The notes: generated by a model from the letters alone, not told the origin. 33,725 nucleotides of DNA from Roseinatronobacter ekhonensis (GCF_900499075.1 NZ_UIHC01000035.1:1-33725); one strand, 5' to 3'; shown: positions 6,996-16,104, numbered from the stretch's first letter. Numbers and translations are program-made.

Positions 6996-7424
6996 TTACG
7001 CGACAGAGACCAGTTCGACCGCGAAGGTCAGGTCTTTGCCCGCCAACGGGTGGTTGGCATCCAGCGTGACGGTCTCTTCGGTCACTTCGGCCACTTGCAC
7101 CGGAACCTGCCGCCCGTCGGGGGTCTGCATGTTCAGCATCGTGCCCGGATCCAGCGGGATATCTGCGGGGATCTGCTCGCGCGGCACCGATTGCTTGGCC
7201 TCTGCCTGGTATTCGCCATACGCTTCGGTGGCCGGAATGGTCACGGTTTTCTGCTCTCCGGTGGCCATGCCGTCTATCGCGCGGTCTAGTCCGGGGATGA
7301 TCTGGCCCGACCCGACGGTGAATTCGAGCGGGTCGCGCCCTTCCGAGCTGTCGAACACAGAGCCGTCTTCCAGCGTGCCGGTGTAATGAATACGAACAGT
7401 GTTGCCCGCCGCTGCGTGCGTCAT
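6996..7424 (-). CDS. FKBP-type peptidyl-prolyl cis-trans isomerase, SlyD-like
   Basis: This is a 142-residue folding helper that isomerises Xaa-Pro bonds. The FKBP core is visible: VRIHYTGTLEDGSVFDSS near residues 10-27, and FTVGSGQIIPGLDRAIDGM at about 36-54. The inserted chaperone flap (AYGEYQAEAKQSVPREQIP) has the layout of SlyD. The His- and Cys-rich metal-binding tail of E. coli SlyD is absent, so nickel handling is not suggested. There is no signal peptide, so it acts in the cytoplasm. The start at 7424 has GGAAGG about 7 bases upstream. The gene is monocistronic and converges on ilvN. Confidence 0.9.
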   Translation of the reverse strand: MTHAAAGNTVRIHYTGTLEDGSVFDSSEGRDPLEFTVGSGQIIPGLDRAIDGMATGEQKTVTIPATEAYGEYQAEAKQSVPREQIPADIPLDPGTMLNMQTPDGRQVPVQVAEVTEETVTLDANHPLAGKDLTFAVELVSVA

Positions 7425-7595
7425 GGGGTATCCTTCCAATATGGGGGGAGTGGGTTGGTCGAGGCGCGCAATCTCGCACGGTTACTCTGGCCCCAAGCCT
7501 GCCCCGTGCGGCCCGGAATGTAAACCCTGCCGCCTTTGGCTGCTTGACCGCCCGACCCGCCCGCGCCATACCCCCGCCGCGACAAGGGGGCCCAT

Positions 7596-8294
7596 ATGGC
7601 AGAGCAGTCACGCAATTTCTATGGCCGGATCAAGGGAAAAACTCTGCGACCGGCGCAACAGACATACCTGGACGAGGATTTGCCGGCGCTGGCCCTGCGC
7701 GGTGTCGGGCGTGATGACAACCCGTCGCGCCAGCCTGTGGACCCCACGTCGTTCTTTGGCGACCGTCGGCCTCTCTGGTTGGAAGTGGGGTTCGGCGGCG
7801 GTGAGCATATGGTGCATCAGGCGGCACGCAACCCCGATGTCGGGATCATCGGCTGCGAGCCGTATATCAACGGCGTCGCCATGGCGCTGGGCAAGATCCG
7901 CGAGGCGGGTGTGGACAATCTGCGCATTCATACATGGGACGCGCGCGAATTGTTCGATGTGCTGCCCGATGCCTGTCTGGACCGTGCATTTTTGCTATAC
8001 CCCGATCCGTGGCCGAAAGCGCGCCATCATCGCCGCCGCTTTGTGACGCCCGAACATTTGCTGCCCTTGGCGCGGGTTCTTCGGCCCGGCGCGGTGTTTC
8101 GCGTGGCGACGGATATTCCCGACTATGTGCGCCAGACCATGGCGGAAGTGCCGCAGGCGGGTTTCGAGTGCCTGACGCCGGACCCGGAGGAGTGGCACCG
8201 GCCTTGGGATGACTGGCTGTCCACCCGCTACGAGAAAAAGGCCCTGCGCGAAGGCCGCAGACCGCACTACCTGACGTTTCGGCGGCAAGGCTGA
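7596..8294 (+). CDS. trmB: tRNA (guanine-N7)-methyltransferase TrmB
   Basis: This 232-residue S-adenosylmethionine-dependent enzyme makes m7G at position 46 of tRNA. The SAM-binding loop is WLEVGFGGGEH (residues about 62-71), followed by GCEPYINGV for the ribose contact, HTWDARELF, and the diagnostic YPDPWPKARHHRRRF segment. The C-terminal part has the substrate-binding TRYEKKALREGRRPHYLTF. Length and motifs fit the family. The start ATG has AAGGGGG upstream. It lies about 170 bp from the divergent isomerase gene and converges on a hydrolase gene with a 13-bp gap and no obvious terminator. Confidence 0.95.
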   Translation: MAEQSRNFYGRIKGKTLRPAQQTYLDEDLPALALRGVGRDDNPSRQPVDPTSFFGDRRPLWLEVGFGGGEHMVHQAARNPDVGIIGCEPYINGVAMALGKIREAGVDNLRIHTWDARELFDVLPDACLDRAFLLYPDPWPKARHHRRRFVTPEHLLPLARVLRPGAVFRVATDIPDYVRQTMAEVPQAGFECLTPDPEEWHRPWDDWLSTRYEKKALREGRRPHYLTFRRQG

Positions 8295-8307
8295 CGGTTC
8301 CCGTGAT

Positions 8308-9030
8308 CTAGGGATTGGCCAGTTTGCGCAGTGCGCCGACAAAGGTGATCCCGTGGTCAAACTGCCCGTAGCGCAGGAATTCCAGAACCTCTGCCATGAC
8401 CACAGGGTTGGACATGATGAAGGTGTGGCTGGCCGACAGAACGATGTGGTCGGTCATCCCCGCCAGTTTTGTGCTTTCCACCGAAACCTTGCCGTCATCC
8501 TCGCCGTCGATCAGCGCCGAAGTGATCGGGTTGAGCGAGATATCCCCCGCCACCACCCCCAGTTCGTAGTCGGGGAATTCGGGCAGTTGGTTGGGCGTGG
8601 CATCTATCGCCGTGCCCAGTTCCAGCCCGGCGGGGCCGTTCATCCATTCGAACGCGTCGATGTCGGAAAACGCATCCACCAGTTCTGACCCGTGATTGGG
8701 CGGGGCCAGCATGACCACGCGGCCCATATTGGCGGGTCGGTTGCGTGCCAGCCAGCCGCGCGCCAGAATGCCGCCCATGGAATGGGTGACGAAATGCACC
8801 CGCGCGTCCCCGCATGCGGCGACACTCTGGCCAACATGGCCCAGCAATTCGTCAATGGGCTTGGCCGTGGACGGATAGCCGTGGTTCACGACGCTATAGC
8901 CGTGCAGTTCCAACGCTTCCTCCATCACCAGCATGGAGTTTTCGGTGCGCGCCAGCCCGTGCAGCAGAACCACGCAATCGGCCATGGCCGCCCCCGGTAG
9001 TAGTGACAATGCTAGGATAATCGCTTTCAT
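8308..9030 (-). CDS. Secreted alpha/beta hydrolase (lipase-like)
   Basis: This 240-residue protein has a Sec signal peptide: [17 protein letters not shown], then a mature start at Asp. The oxyanion part is [11 protein letters not shown] and the nucleophile elbow is VTHSMGG with Ser84 (G-x-S-x-G variant, T-H-S-M-G). A later Asp and the His in LSASHTFI complete a likely triad. The architecture resembles periplasmic triacylglycerol lipase or esterase homologues. The substrate cannot be told from sequence. An upstream in-frame ATG at 9039 is possible, but the signal peptide reads better from 9030. It is divergent from the Nudix gene, about 50 bp away. Confidence 0.85.
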   Translation of the reverse strand: MKAIILALSLLPGAAMADCVVLLHGLARTENSMLVMEEALELHGYSVVNHGYPSTAKPIDELLGHVGQSVAACGDARVHFVTHSMGGILARGWLARNRPANMGRVVMLAPPNHGSELVDAFSDIDAFEWMNGPAGLELGTAIDATPNQLPEFPDYELGVVAGDISLNPITSALIDGEDDGKVSVESTKLAGMTDHIVLSASHTFIMSNPVVMAEVLEFLRYGQFDHGITFVGALRKLANP

Positions 9031-9077
9031 GGCCCGCATATAGTATTGCAGTGGCGCAGTTACCAGAAGGAGAGCCC

Positions 9078-9533
9078 ATGCCCTGCCCCCGTCTTGCCGT
9101 GCGTGCGCTTATCCTGCACGAGGGCCGCTTGCTGATTGTCAACGCATGGCCCGACGGCAAGAGTGATCTATGGTGCGCGCCGGGCGGCGGGGTGGAGCGT
9201 GGTCAATCCTTGCCCGACAATCTGGCGCGCGAGATCTACGAGGAATGCGGGCTGCGCATTGCCGTGGGCGCGCCGTGCCTTGTGAACGAGTTTCACGACC
9301 CGACTGGCAGTTTCCATCAGGTCGATATCTACTTTCACGCCACGATCACTGGCGGGCAGATCGACCCCGCGTGGTGCGACCCCGAAGGCGTCGTCACGCA
9401 GCGCCGTTTCGTGACCGAAGCCGAGTTGTGCTGCCTGCGCTTCAAGCCCGACAGCTTGCCCGAACTGGCTTTCGGAGCGGCCGGGCAGGGGGCCAATGCA
9501 ATGTATGACCCGCTGGAGCCGATTGTCCTGTAA
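9078..9533 (+). CDS. Nudix hydrolase
   Basis: This 151-residue protein has the Nudix fold, which hydrolyses nucleoside diphosphates linked to another group. The Nudix box reads [20 protein letters not shown]: the catalytic R-E-x-x-E-E (Arg51 to Glu56) is intact. The first conserved Glu of the box (G-x5-E) is Gln43 here. The substrate is unknown. The ATG at 9078 has AAGGAG ideally spaced, better than an in-frame GTG at 9051. topA follows on the same strand after about 90 bp. Confidence 0.88.
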   Translation: MPCPRLAVRALILHEGRLLIVNAWPDGKSDLWCAPGGGVERGQSLPDNLAREIYEECGLRIAVGAPCLVNEFHDPTGSFHQVDIYFHATITGGQIDPAWCDPEGVVTQRRFVTEAELCCLRFKPDSLPELAFGAAGQGANAMYDPLEPIVL

Positions 9534-9546
9534 CCGGGGGCGTGCA

Positions 9547-9552
9547 TTGACA
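9547..9552 (+). promoter_or_regulatory. Candidate -35 element upstream of topA
   Basis: A perfect TTGACA lies 71 bases before the topA start. Only a weak -10 (CATGTA-like) lies 17-18 bases downstream, so the assignment is tentative. Confidence 0.3.
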
Positions 9553-9623
9553 TTCCCCCTGCGTGTCTCACATGTAAGCCCGCATCACCGGGGCATCCCC
9601 CGACATACAGATTTGAGGAATTC

Positions 9624-12209
9624 ATGGCCGTTGTCGTCGTCGAATCGCCTGCCAAGGCCAAGACAATCAACAAATATCTGGGCGCGGGGCATACGGTTCT
9701 GGCCTCTTATGGCCATGTTCGCGACCTGCCGCCCAAGGATGGCTCGGTCGACACGGAGCATGATTTCGACATGAAATGGGAGGTGGCGAGCGATTCGCGC
9801 AAACACCTCAAGGCCATTTCCGACGCGCTTAAGGAAGATAACGAACTGATCCTTGCCACCGACCCCGACCGCGAGGGAGAGGCGATTTCGTGGCATCTGA
9901 CAGAAGCGTTGACCAAGTCACGGGCGCTGAAAAAGACCACGCCGGTCAAACGTGTGGTGTTCAACGCGATCACCAAATCCGCGGTGACAGAGGCGATGAA
10001 GAACCCGCGCGACGTGGATATGCCACTGGTGCGCGCCTATCTGGCACGCCGCGCGTTAGATTATCTGGTGGGGTTCAACCTGTCGCCGGTTCTGTGGCGC
10101 AAGCTGCCCGGAGCGAAATCGGCGGGGCGCGTGCAGTCCGTGTGCCTGCGCCTGATTGTCGAGCGCGAGATGGAGATAGAGGCATTCCGCGCGCAGGAAT
10201 ACTGGAGTGTCGAGGCGGAATTGGCCACGCCACGCGGCGCGACCTTTACCGCGAAACTTGTCAGCCTTGCGGGCAAGAAGCTGGACAAGTTCGACCTGAA
10301 CAACGAAAGCGCCGCCGAAATGGCGGTTCAGGCCGTCACCTCGCGCGATTTGGCGGTGACATCGGTTGAAGCGAAACCGGCCAGCCGGAACCCCTCTGCG
10401 CCGTTCATGACAAGCACCTTGCAGCAGGAAGCCAGCCGCAAATTCGGCATGGGGGCCAAGCACTGCATGTCGACCGCGCAGCGCCTGTATGAGGCGGGCT
10501 ACATTACCTATATGCGGACTGACGGGATCGACATGGCGCCCGAGGCGGTCATGTCGGCACGCGATGTCATCAAGGATCGCTACGGTGCCGAATATGTTCC
10601 GAAATCCCCGCGTATGTATAAGAACAAGGCGAAGAACGCGCAGGAAGCGCATGAATGTATTCGCCCCACGGATATGGCGGTCAGCCCCGACAAGCTGCGC
10701 GTGTCCGACACCGATCAGCGCAAATTGTATGACCTGATCTGGAAGCGCACGATCGCTGGCCAGATGGAAGCCGCGCGCATGGAACGCACGACGGTCGAGA
10801 TCGGGTCCAAGGACGGGCAGGTTGGCTTGCGCGCGACGGGGCAGGTGGTGCTGTTCGACGGGTTTCTGAAGGTCTACGAGGAAGGCCGCGACGACGTGGT
10901 CGACGACGACGACAAGCGCCTGCCGCAACTGTCCGAAGGTGACAAGACCGACAAGCGGGCGGTCACGCCAGAGCAGCATTTCACCCAACCGCCACCACGC
11001 TATACAGAGGCGACGCTGGTAAAGCGCATGGAAGAATTGGGTATTGGCCGACCGTCTACCTATGCCAGCATTGTCACGACCATTCAGGACCGGGGCTATG
11101 TCATAAAGGACAAAAACCGCCTGATGCCAGAGGATAAGGGCCGGTTGGTCACGATCTTTCTGGTCAACTACTTCCGCCGCTATCTGGAATACGATTTCAC
11201 CGCCGCGCTTGAAGGCCAACTGGACGATATCTCGGCCGGGCAAGCGGACTACAAAGAGGTGCTGGAGAAGTTCTGGCGCGATTTTTCGGCGGCGATTGCC
11301 GAAACCTCGGAGCTGCGCATTACAGAGGTGCTCGACAAGATCGACGAGGTTCTGGCCCCCCAGCTTTACCCCCCGCGCGAGGATGGGTCGGACCCGCGTG
11401 TTTGCCCCAAATGCGGCGAAGGACGTTTGCACCTGAAAACAGCGCGGTCGGGCGGGGCGTTCATCGGTTGCGGCAATTACCCCGAATGCCGCTTTACCCG
11501 CCCATTGGGTGTGACCGATGACGCACAGGCAGAACTGTCGGGCGATGGCAAGTTGTTGGGCCATGACGCGGGCGACCCTATCAGCCTGCGCACCGGGCGC
11601 TTTGGTCCCTATGTGCAGCGCGGTGAAGCGACCAAGGAAGACCCGAAACCACCCCGCGCGTCGCTACCCAAAGGATGGGAGGTGGACAGCATCGACCTTG
11701 AAAAAGCGCTGATGCTGCTGTCATTGCCGCGCCCCGTGGGTCCGCACCCCGATGATGGTGAGTTGATCGAGGCGGGGATTGGCCGCTACGGTCCATTCGT
11801 CAAGCACGGCAAGAAATACGCCAACCTGCCGGAAGTGGACGAGGTGTTCACCATCGGCATGAACCGCGCGGTCGAAGTGCTGGCCGCCAAGCAGACGCGC
11901 GGACGGCCTGCGGCGGCTGCCCCGTTGAAGGAGTTGGGCGAGCACCCCGATGGCGGCGCGCTTGCCGTCATGAAAGGGCGTTATGGCCCCTATGTGAAAT
12001 GGGATAAGATCAACGCGACCCTGCCCAAAGAGATGGAACCGGAAACGGTCACGCTGGAACAGGCGGTCGAATTGGTGAACGCCAAGGCTGCGACCAAGGG
12101 CAAGAAAAAGGCCCCGGCAAAGAAACCGGCGGCCAAAAAGCCTGCGGCGAAAAAACCAGCCGCAAAGAAACCCGCTGCGGCCAAAAAGCCCGACGCAAAG
12201 AAGGACTGA
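9624..12209 (+). CDS. topA: DNA topoisomerase I
   Basis: This is an 861-residue type IA topoisomerase that relaxes negative supercoils. The N-terminal TOPRIM domain shows VVVVESPAKAKTINKYLG and ATDPDREGEAISWHL. The catalytic tyrosine is Tyr296 in ITYMRTDG (codon at 10509). A C4 zinc finger, CPKCGEG with a second pair in CGNYPEC, lies near residues 594-620 and is followed by further topoisomerase C-terminal repeats (FGPYVQRG, YGPFVKHG, YGPYVKWD). The protein ends in a low-complexity Lys/Ala/Pro tail of about 35 residues, as in many alphaproteobacterial TopA. GAGGAATTC precedes the ATG. It follows the Nudix gene and precedes the CoA-transferase genes. Confidence 0.96.
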   Translation: MAVVVVESPAKAKTINKYLGAGHTVLASYGHVRDLPPKDGSVDTEHDFDMKWEVASDSRKHLKAISDALKEDNELILATDPDREGEAISWHLTEALTKSRALKKTTPVKRVVFNAITKSAVTEAMKNPRDVDMPLVRAYLARRALDYLVGFNLSPVLWRKLPGAKSAGRVQSVCLRLIVEREMEIEAFRAQEYWSVEAELATPRGATFTAKLVSLAGKKLDKFDLNNESAAEMAVQAVTSRDLAVTSVEAKPASRNPSAPFMTSTLQQEASRKFGMGAKHCMSTAQRLYEAGYITYMRTDGIDMAPEAVMSARDVIKDRYGAEYVPKSPRMYKNKAKNAQEAHECIRPTDMAVSPDKLRVSDTDQRKLYDLIWKRTIAGQMEAARMERTTVEIGSKDGQVGLRATGQVVLFDGFLKVYEEGRDDVVDDDDKRLPQLSEGDKTDKRAVTPEQHFTQPPPRYTEATLVKRMEELGIGRPSTYASIVTTIQDRGYVIKDKNRLMPEDKGRLVTIFLVNYFRRYLEYDFTAALEGQLDDISAGQADYKEVLEKFWRDFSAAIAETSELRITEVLDKIDEVLAPQLYPPREDGSDPRVCPKCGEGRLHLKTARSGGAFIGCGNYPECRFTRPLGVTDDAQAELSGDGKLLGHDAGDPISLRTGRFGPYVQRGEATKEDPKPPRASLPKGWEVDSIDLEKALMLLSLPRPVGPHPDDGELIEAGIGRYGPFVKHGKKYANLPEVDEVFTIGMNRAVEVLAAKQTRGRPAAAAPLKELGEHPDGGALAVMKGRYGPYVKWDKINATLPKEMEPETVTLEQAVELVNAKAATKGKKKAPAKKPAAKKPAAKKPAAKKPAAAKKPDAKKD
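12108..12203 (+). repeat. Short tandem repeat coding the TopA AKKPA tail
   Basis: The last codons of topA repeat the unit A-K-K-P-A about six times (for example KPAAKKPAAKK), with synonymous codon changes between copies. The tail is strongly basic and probably contacts DNA or RNA. Copy number may vary between strains through slippage, although codon divergence would slow that. Confidence 0.75.
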
Positions 12210-12284
12210 GGCGCGCGCATCCGGTTGACTATCGGGCGCCGTCGCGCCAATTGTATCCGATAGTATATCGAAGCGAGGCTCGGC

Positions 12285-12980
12285 ATGAAAAAGATCTACG
12301 GCTCCGCGTCAGAGGCGCTGGATGGCCTTTTGTTCGACGGGATGACCATCGCAGCAGGCGGGTTCGGCTTGTGTGGTATCCCCGAATTGCTGATTGCAGC
12401 CATCCGCGACGCGGGAACAAAGGATCTGACCTTTGCGTCCAACAACGCGGGCGTTGACGGGTTCGGGCTGGGCCTGCTGCTGGAATCGCGTCAGGTCAAA
12501 AAGATGATGTCGTCCTATGTCGGCGAGAATGCAGAATTCATGCGCCAATACCTGTCAGGAGAGTTGGAGCTGGAATTCAACCCTCAAGGCACTTTGGCCG
12601 AACGGATGCGCGCTGGCGGCGCAGGGATTGCCGGGTTCTACACCCGCACCGGCGTTGGGACCCAGATTGCAGATGGCAAGGAACACAAGGATTTCAACGG
12701 CGAGACTTTTGTGCTGGAAGAAGGCATCTTCGCCGATTTGTCGATTGTGAAAGCGTGGAAAGCAGACACGACCGGCAATGCGATTTTCCGCAAAACCGCG
12801 CGCAACTTCAATCCGCCGGCAGCGAAATGCGGCAAGGTCTGCGTGCTGGAGGTGGAAGAAATCGTCGAGCCGGGCACGCTGGACCCCGACGCCATCCACC
12901 TTCCGGGAATATATGTGAACCGCCTGATACAGGGGGAACACGAAAAGCGGATCGAACAGCGCACCACGCGCGCGGCGTAA
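12285..12980 (+). CDS. 3-oxoacid CoA-transferase subunit A
   Basis: This 231-residue alpha subunit of a class I CoA-transferase moves CoA from succinyl-CoA (or acetyl-CoA) to acetoacetate or a related 3-oxoacid. The CoA-transferase signature is present near residues 22-36 ([15 protein letters not shown]). Other family motifs are [29 protein letters not shown] and [10 protein letters not shown]. The AEfNPqG and GIYVNRL elements favour the succinyl-CoA:3-ketoacid type (ScoA). A 13-bp interrupted palindrome lies upstream at 12258-12270. The matching B subunit is 1.06 kb downstream, beyond the LOV kinase gene, on the same strand with short gaps, so all three are likely one operon. Confidence 0.92.
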   Translation: MKKIYGSASEALDGLLFDGMTIAAGGFGLCGIPELLIAAIRDAGTKDLTFASNNAGVDGFGLGLLLESRQVKKMMSSYVGENAEFMRQYLSGELELEFNPQGTLAERMRAGGAGIAGFYTRTGVGTQIADGKEHKDFNGETFVLEEGIFADLSIVKAWKADTTGNAIFRKTARNFNPPAAKCGKVCVLEVEEIVEPGTLDPDAIHLPGIYVNRLIQGEHEKRIEQRTTRAA

Positions 12981-12992
12981 CGAGGGACGGCG

Positions 12993-14021
12993 ATGGAAGG
13001 GCAAACGCTTGCGGGTGCGCTTGGTTCGAATGAAGCCTTTGCAGGCTTCTCGCGCTTGCGCATCTCGATGGTGCTGAGTGATCCCCGACAGGATGACAAC
13101 CCCATAATCTATGTAAACGATGCGTTCGAGCGGATGACCGGCTACAGCGCGTCGGAGGTTATCGGCCGCAACTGCCGATTCTTGCAAGGCGAGAAGACGG
13201 ACAAGCGCGATGTCGACCGCATCCGCCATGCCATCGCGACCCAATCCGAAGTTTCGGTCGATATCCTTAATTACCGCGCCAATGGCACGCCGTTTACCAA
13301 CCGTCTGATTGTCGCGCCGATCGCGGGGGATGATGGTGAGGCGCTTTTTTTCCTGGGCGTTCAGAAAGAACTGACGGAACAGGATCGCGGAACGGATAAC
13401 CGGATCACCGCCGACCGTCTGAGTGTCGTGCAGGGCTTTGTGCACCGTGATCTGGCGATGATCCTGAGCAGCCTGCGCGAACCGGACAAGAACGTAGAGC
13501 TGCCGACCTTGCGCGAGTTGGAAGCGCTGCCCCGCCGTCTGGAAACGCTGCAACTTGTCTATGAGGAAATGCGGTTGACCGGCGGGATCGACGGGCTTGG
13601 CAAAGTTGATCTTGGCACGGTCATCGCGCGCGTTTCGTCTGCAATCGCCCATTACGAGGGACGTGCTGGCGTCCGCTTTACCCAGACGGTGGAACGCGCA
13701 GAAATAACGCTGGACCGCGCCACACGCTTGGCGCTGATCGTGTCGGAAACACTGCACAACGCGTTCAACCATGCCTTCAGTCTACAAGACGAAGGCCGGA
13801 TCGAACTGCGTGTGACCAATTTGTCTGGGGGCGGCGTCCGCATCCTGATCAGCGATGACGGGGAAGGCATGCCCGCAGATATGGCCTGGCCGAACGACAA
13901 GTTCGCAGGCGGGCGACTTGTGCGCGGCTTGCTGAACGGGCTGGATGCGACGCTGAATGTGGTGCGTGGGGCAGCCGGTACGGTCGTGCTGCTGGACGTG
14001 CCGGTAGATTTTGAGGCTTGA
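12993..14021 (+). CDS. LOV-domain blue-light sensor histidine kinase (degenerate)
   Basis: This 342-residue cytoplasmic protein begins with a LOV photosensor (residues about 18-128). The adduct-forming Cys61 lies in the canonical GRNCRFLQG. The FMN-contacting Asn93 (NYRANG), Asn103 (FTNRL) and Gln124 (FLGVQKE) are all present, so blue-light photochemistry is expected. A dimerisation helix follows near residues 143-161 (VQGFVHRDLAMILSSL). Its His151-Arg152 aligns with the H-R-x-K-N box of HWE/HisKA_2 kinases, but the K-N pair is missing. The ATPase domain has an N box (SETLHNAFNHAF, Glu252, Asn256) and G box (DDGEGMP). A good ribosome-binding site (GAGGGA) precedes the ATG 12 bp after scoA, and scoB starts 17 bp after its stop. 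No response regulator is adjacent. Kinase activity is uncertain. Confidence 0.88.
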   Translation: MEGQTLAGALGSNEAFAGFSRLRISMVLSDPRQDDNPIIYVNDAFERMTGYSASEVIGRNCRFLQGEKTDKRDVDRIRHAIATQSEVSVDILNYRANGTPFTNRLIVAPIAGDDGEALFFLGVQKELTEQDRGTDNRITADRLSVVQGFVHRDLAMILSSLREPDKNVELPTLRELEALPRRLETLQLVYEEMRLTGGIDGLGKVDLGTVIARVSSAIAHYEGRAGVRFTQTVERAEITLDRATRLALIVSETLHNAFNHAFSLQDEGRIELRVTNLSGGGVRILISDDGEGMPADMAWPNDKFAGGRLVRGLLNGLDATLNVVRGAAGTVVLLDVPVDFEA

Positions 14022-14038
14022 ACCTAAAAGGATAGCGA

Positions 14039-14668
14039 ATGCCCTGGGACCGCAACCAGATGGCCGCACGAGCGGCACAGGAACTGGAAGATGGAATGTA
14101 TGTCAATCTTGGCATCGGCATCCCGACGCTCGTGGCCAATTACATCCCCGAAGGCGTGCAGGTCACGCTGCAATCGGAAAACGGGATGCTGGGTATCGGC
14201 CCGTTCCCGACAGAGGATGACATTGATCCCGACCTCATCAATGCGGGCAAGCAAACCGTGACGGCGCTGCCCCATACCGCCTATTTCGACAGTGCCGAAT
14301 CGTTTGCCATGATCCGCGGCGGCAAGATCAACATGGCCATCTTGGGCGCGATGGAAGTGGCCGAGAACGGCGATATCGCGAACTGGATGATCCCCGGCAA
14401 GCTGGTCAAAGGCATGGGCGGCGCGATGGACCTTGTCGCGGGCGTGAAGCGCGTGATCGTGGTCATGGACCACACCAACAAGGCGGGTGAATCAAAGCTG
14501 CTCAAGGCCTGCACCTTGCCGCTGACGGCGACTGGCGTCGTCAAACGCATCATCACCAATCTGGGCGTTCTGGACGTGGTCGAAGGCGGGTTGAAGATCG
14601 TCGAATGCGCCGAAGGTGTCACCGAAGACGAGATTCGGGCCGCAACAGAGGCGGCGATTGTCGCCTAG
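14039..14668 (+). CDS. 3-oxoacid CoA-transferase subunit B
   Basis: This 209-residue beta subunit carries the catalytic glutamate: Glu47 in [12 protein letters not shown], which forms the enzyme-CoA thioester. The glycine-rich [16 protein letters not shown] motif at residues 22-37 and the VVMDHTNK and CTLPLTATG segments are typical. It pairs with the A subunit upstream, although the usual direct adjacency is broken by the LOV kinase gene. AAAAGGA lies 7 bases before the ATG. The last four bases overlap the stop of the convergent transglycosylase gene. Confidence 0.94.
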   Translation: MPWDRNQMAARAAQELEDGMYVNLGIGIPTLVANYIPEGVQVTLQSENGMLGIGPFPTEDDIDPDLINAGKQTVTALPHTAYFDSAESFAMIRGGKINMAILGAMEVAENGDIANWMIPGKLVKGMGGAMDLVAGVKRVIVVMDHTNKAGESKLLKACTLPLTATGVVKRIITNLGVLDVVEGGLKIVECAEGVTEDEIRAATEAAIVA

Positions 14669-15507
14669 CCGGACTGCGCGATCTTGAACACGCAAGGATC
14701 GCTGGGCAATTCCGGCACGGTCGCGCACAGTCCGCGCGCGACCTGCCACGCGGCCAGCACTTTTGGCACATAGTCGCGGGTTTCGGCATAGGGGGGAACG
14801 CCGCCATTGCGGTCCACCGCGCCTTCGCCTGCGTTGTAGCCCGCCAGCGCAAGCACCACGTCATTGTCGAAGCGTTCCATCAGCCAGTGCAGATATGTCA
14901 CGCCGCCTTTGATGTTCTGGTCGGTGTCGAACGGGTCGGTGACACCGAATCGTTCAGCCGTTGCCGGGATAAGCTGCATCAAGCCTTGGGCATTTGCGGA
15001 ACTGACCGCATCCGCGCGGCCCGCCGATTCGACAGAAATGACCGCGAGTGCGAGTGCCGGTGACACCCGTGTGCCAACCGTTGCCAACAGGATTGCCGGC
15101 GCGTGCGATTGTGCGATGTCCTGCATATCCTGCAACCTTGGTGCGCGGATATTCGCGCCTGCGGGGGGTGTGGACAGCGCGTCGCGCGCCGCCAGAAAGC
15201 GTGACACGTCCGGCCCGCCTGTGGGGCGCACACGTTCCCAGAACCATGCGAACTGGCCCGGTGACGTCGCGTCTGTCGCGCCTTGTTCGGGGGCAGGTGG
15301 CGGGTTTTGTGGCACGCGCGGCCCGGCCGCAAGGCGCGCGGCTTGTTCTTCGGGGTCAATCTGAACGGTGATGCGTTTGCCTGCGCCCCCCTCACCCACT
15401 GCAATGCGCCGAAAGGTAAAGCCACTCTCGGATGAGTCTTGTGCCAGCGCCATCGGCGGGCCGATGACCATGCAAAAAACGGCGGCGAAAACGCGCGGGA
15501 CACTCAT
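14665..15507 (-). CDS. Secreted lytic transglycosylase (SLT domain)
   Basis: This 280-residue protein has a signal peptide ([22 protein letters not shown]) and a disordered Pro-rich linker. The C-terminal SLT goose-lysozyme fold starts near residue 145. The catalytic Glu is in [12 protein letters not shown], and the family motifs [32 protein letters not shown] and [12 protein letters not shown] follow. It cleaves peptidoglycan glycan strands in the periplasm. Position next to the Tad pilus locus suggests, but does not prove, a role in opening the cell wall for pilus assembly. It faces away from the pilus genes. Its stop overlaps that of scoB by four bases. Confidence 0.9.
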   Translation of the reverse strand: MSVPRVFAAVFCMVIGPPMALAQDSSESGFTFRRIAVGEGGAGKRITVQIDPEEQAARLAAGPRVPQNPPPAPEQGATDATSPGQFAWFWERVRPTGGPDVSRFLAARDALSTPPAGANIRAPRLQDMQDIAQSHAPAILLATVGTRVSPALALAVISVESAGRADAVSSANAQGLMQLIPATAERFGVTDPFDTDQNIKGGVTYLHWLMERFDNDVVLALAGYNAGEGAVDRNGGVPPYAETRDYVPKVLAAWQVARGLCATVPELPSDPCVFKIAQSG

Positions 15508-15844
15508 GTGATTAACTGCTCTTTTATGTGTTTTGGCTAAAGATGCCGATATGTGCCCTATGAATCCAGAAAAATCGTTCTCGGCTCAGCAACGCGCAGT
15601 GTTTTGGACCGGGTGTATTCCGCAAGGTTCTGTCACCAAACCGGGCCTTTTCGACCCAATGTTGAGCGGTTGGGAACAAGTTCCGTATTCGACCATGCAA
15701 TGGTTCTGAAATGGTCTGAATCATGCCCAATTCGTGCCACGGTTCGGGGGCTATATGGGCCTCAGCCAAGCGGTGAACGACCAAACACCTTTAGAGTAAC
15801 CGGTTCGGCTGAGTAGAAACTGTTCAAATGTTGGAGACTTGAAA
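15508..15844. other. Intergenic region upstream of the pilin gene (no gene seen)
   Basis: This is 337 bases without a supported gene, between the divergent transglycosylase and pilin genes. An open frame at 15553-15816 has no ribosome-binding site and no family resemblance. GGAAC-AA-GTTCC (15673-15684) is a short dyad, and ATGGTTCTGA/ATGGTCTGA is an imperfect direct repeat near 15700. The region probably holds the pilin promoter and regulator sites, but I cannot place a -35/-10 pair. Confidence 0.5.
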
Positions 15845-16057
15845 ATGAAACTGTTCGCAAACATCAAAACTTTCGCCGCTGATGAATCTGGTGCCGTGAC
15901 CGTTGACTGGGTTGTGCTGACCGCCGCTATCGTGGGTCTGGGCATCGCAGTCATCAGCTCGGTGCGCACCGGCACCTCGGATCTTGCAACCGACATCCAG
16001 ACCTCGCTGACGGGCGCTTCCGTTTCTGCGCTGGGCACTCTCGGCGTCAATAACTAA
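15845..16057 (+). CDS. flp: Flp/Fap-type type IVb pilin
   Basis: This 70-residue major pilin of the Tad system is short and has one hydrophobic helix. The processing region reads ADESGAVTVDWVV: cleavage by the prepilin peptidase after Gly16 would leave a mature chain with Asp21 at position +5, in place of the usual Glu, a variant found in Rhodobacteraceae pilins. The helix WVVLTAAIVGLGIAVI follows. The ATG at 15845 is chosen over an in-frame TTG at 15839 because GGAG is spaced 8 bases away. A terminator directly follows the gene, so the pilin can be made in excess over the assembly machinery. Confidence 0.9.
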   Translation: MKLFANIKTFAADESGAVTVDWVVLTAAIVGLGIAVISSVRTGTSDLATDIQTSLTGASVSALGTLGVNN

Positions 16058-16081
16058 GACGCGACACGAATTACACTCAGG

Positions 16082-16104
16082 GCGCCCCGTTCGGGGCGCT
16101 CTTT
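16082..16104 (+). terminator. Terminator after the pilin gene
   Basis: GCGCCCC (16082-16088) pairs with GGGGCGC (16093-16099) around a GTTC loop and is followed by TCTTTT. It is an intrinsic terminator 25 bases after the pilin stop. Confidence 0.85.

Noticed and set aside
10056-11564. A 502-codon antisense frame within topA.
   Set aside because: topA on the plus strand is complete with all motifs. The antisense frame has no recognisable domain or ribosome-binding site and is typical of GC-rich codon bias.
13023-13032. GGTTCGAATG resembling a tRNA T-arm.
   Set aside because: It lies within the LOV kinase reading frame and there is no matching cloverleaf around it.
12555-13772. A 405-codon antisense frame across scoA and the LOV kinase gene.
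   Set aside because: Both plus-strand genes are well supported. The antisense product has no domain.
15553-15816. An 87-codon plus-strand frame between the transglycosylase and pilin genes.
   Set aside because: It has no ribosome-binding site and no family resemblance, and its composition is unlike the neighbouring proteins. The region more likely holds promoters.
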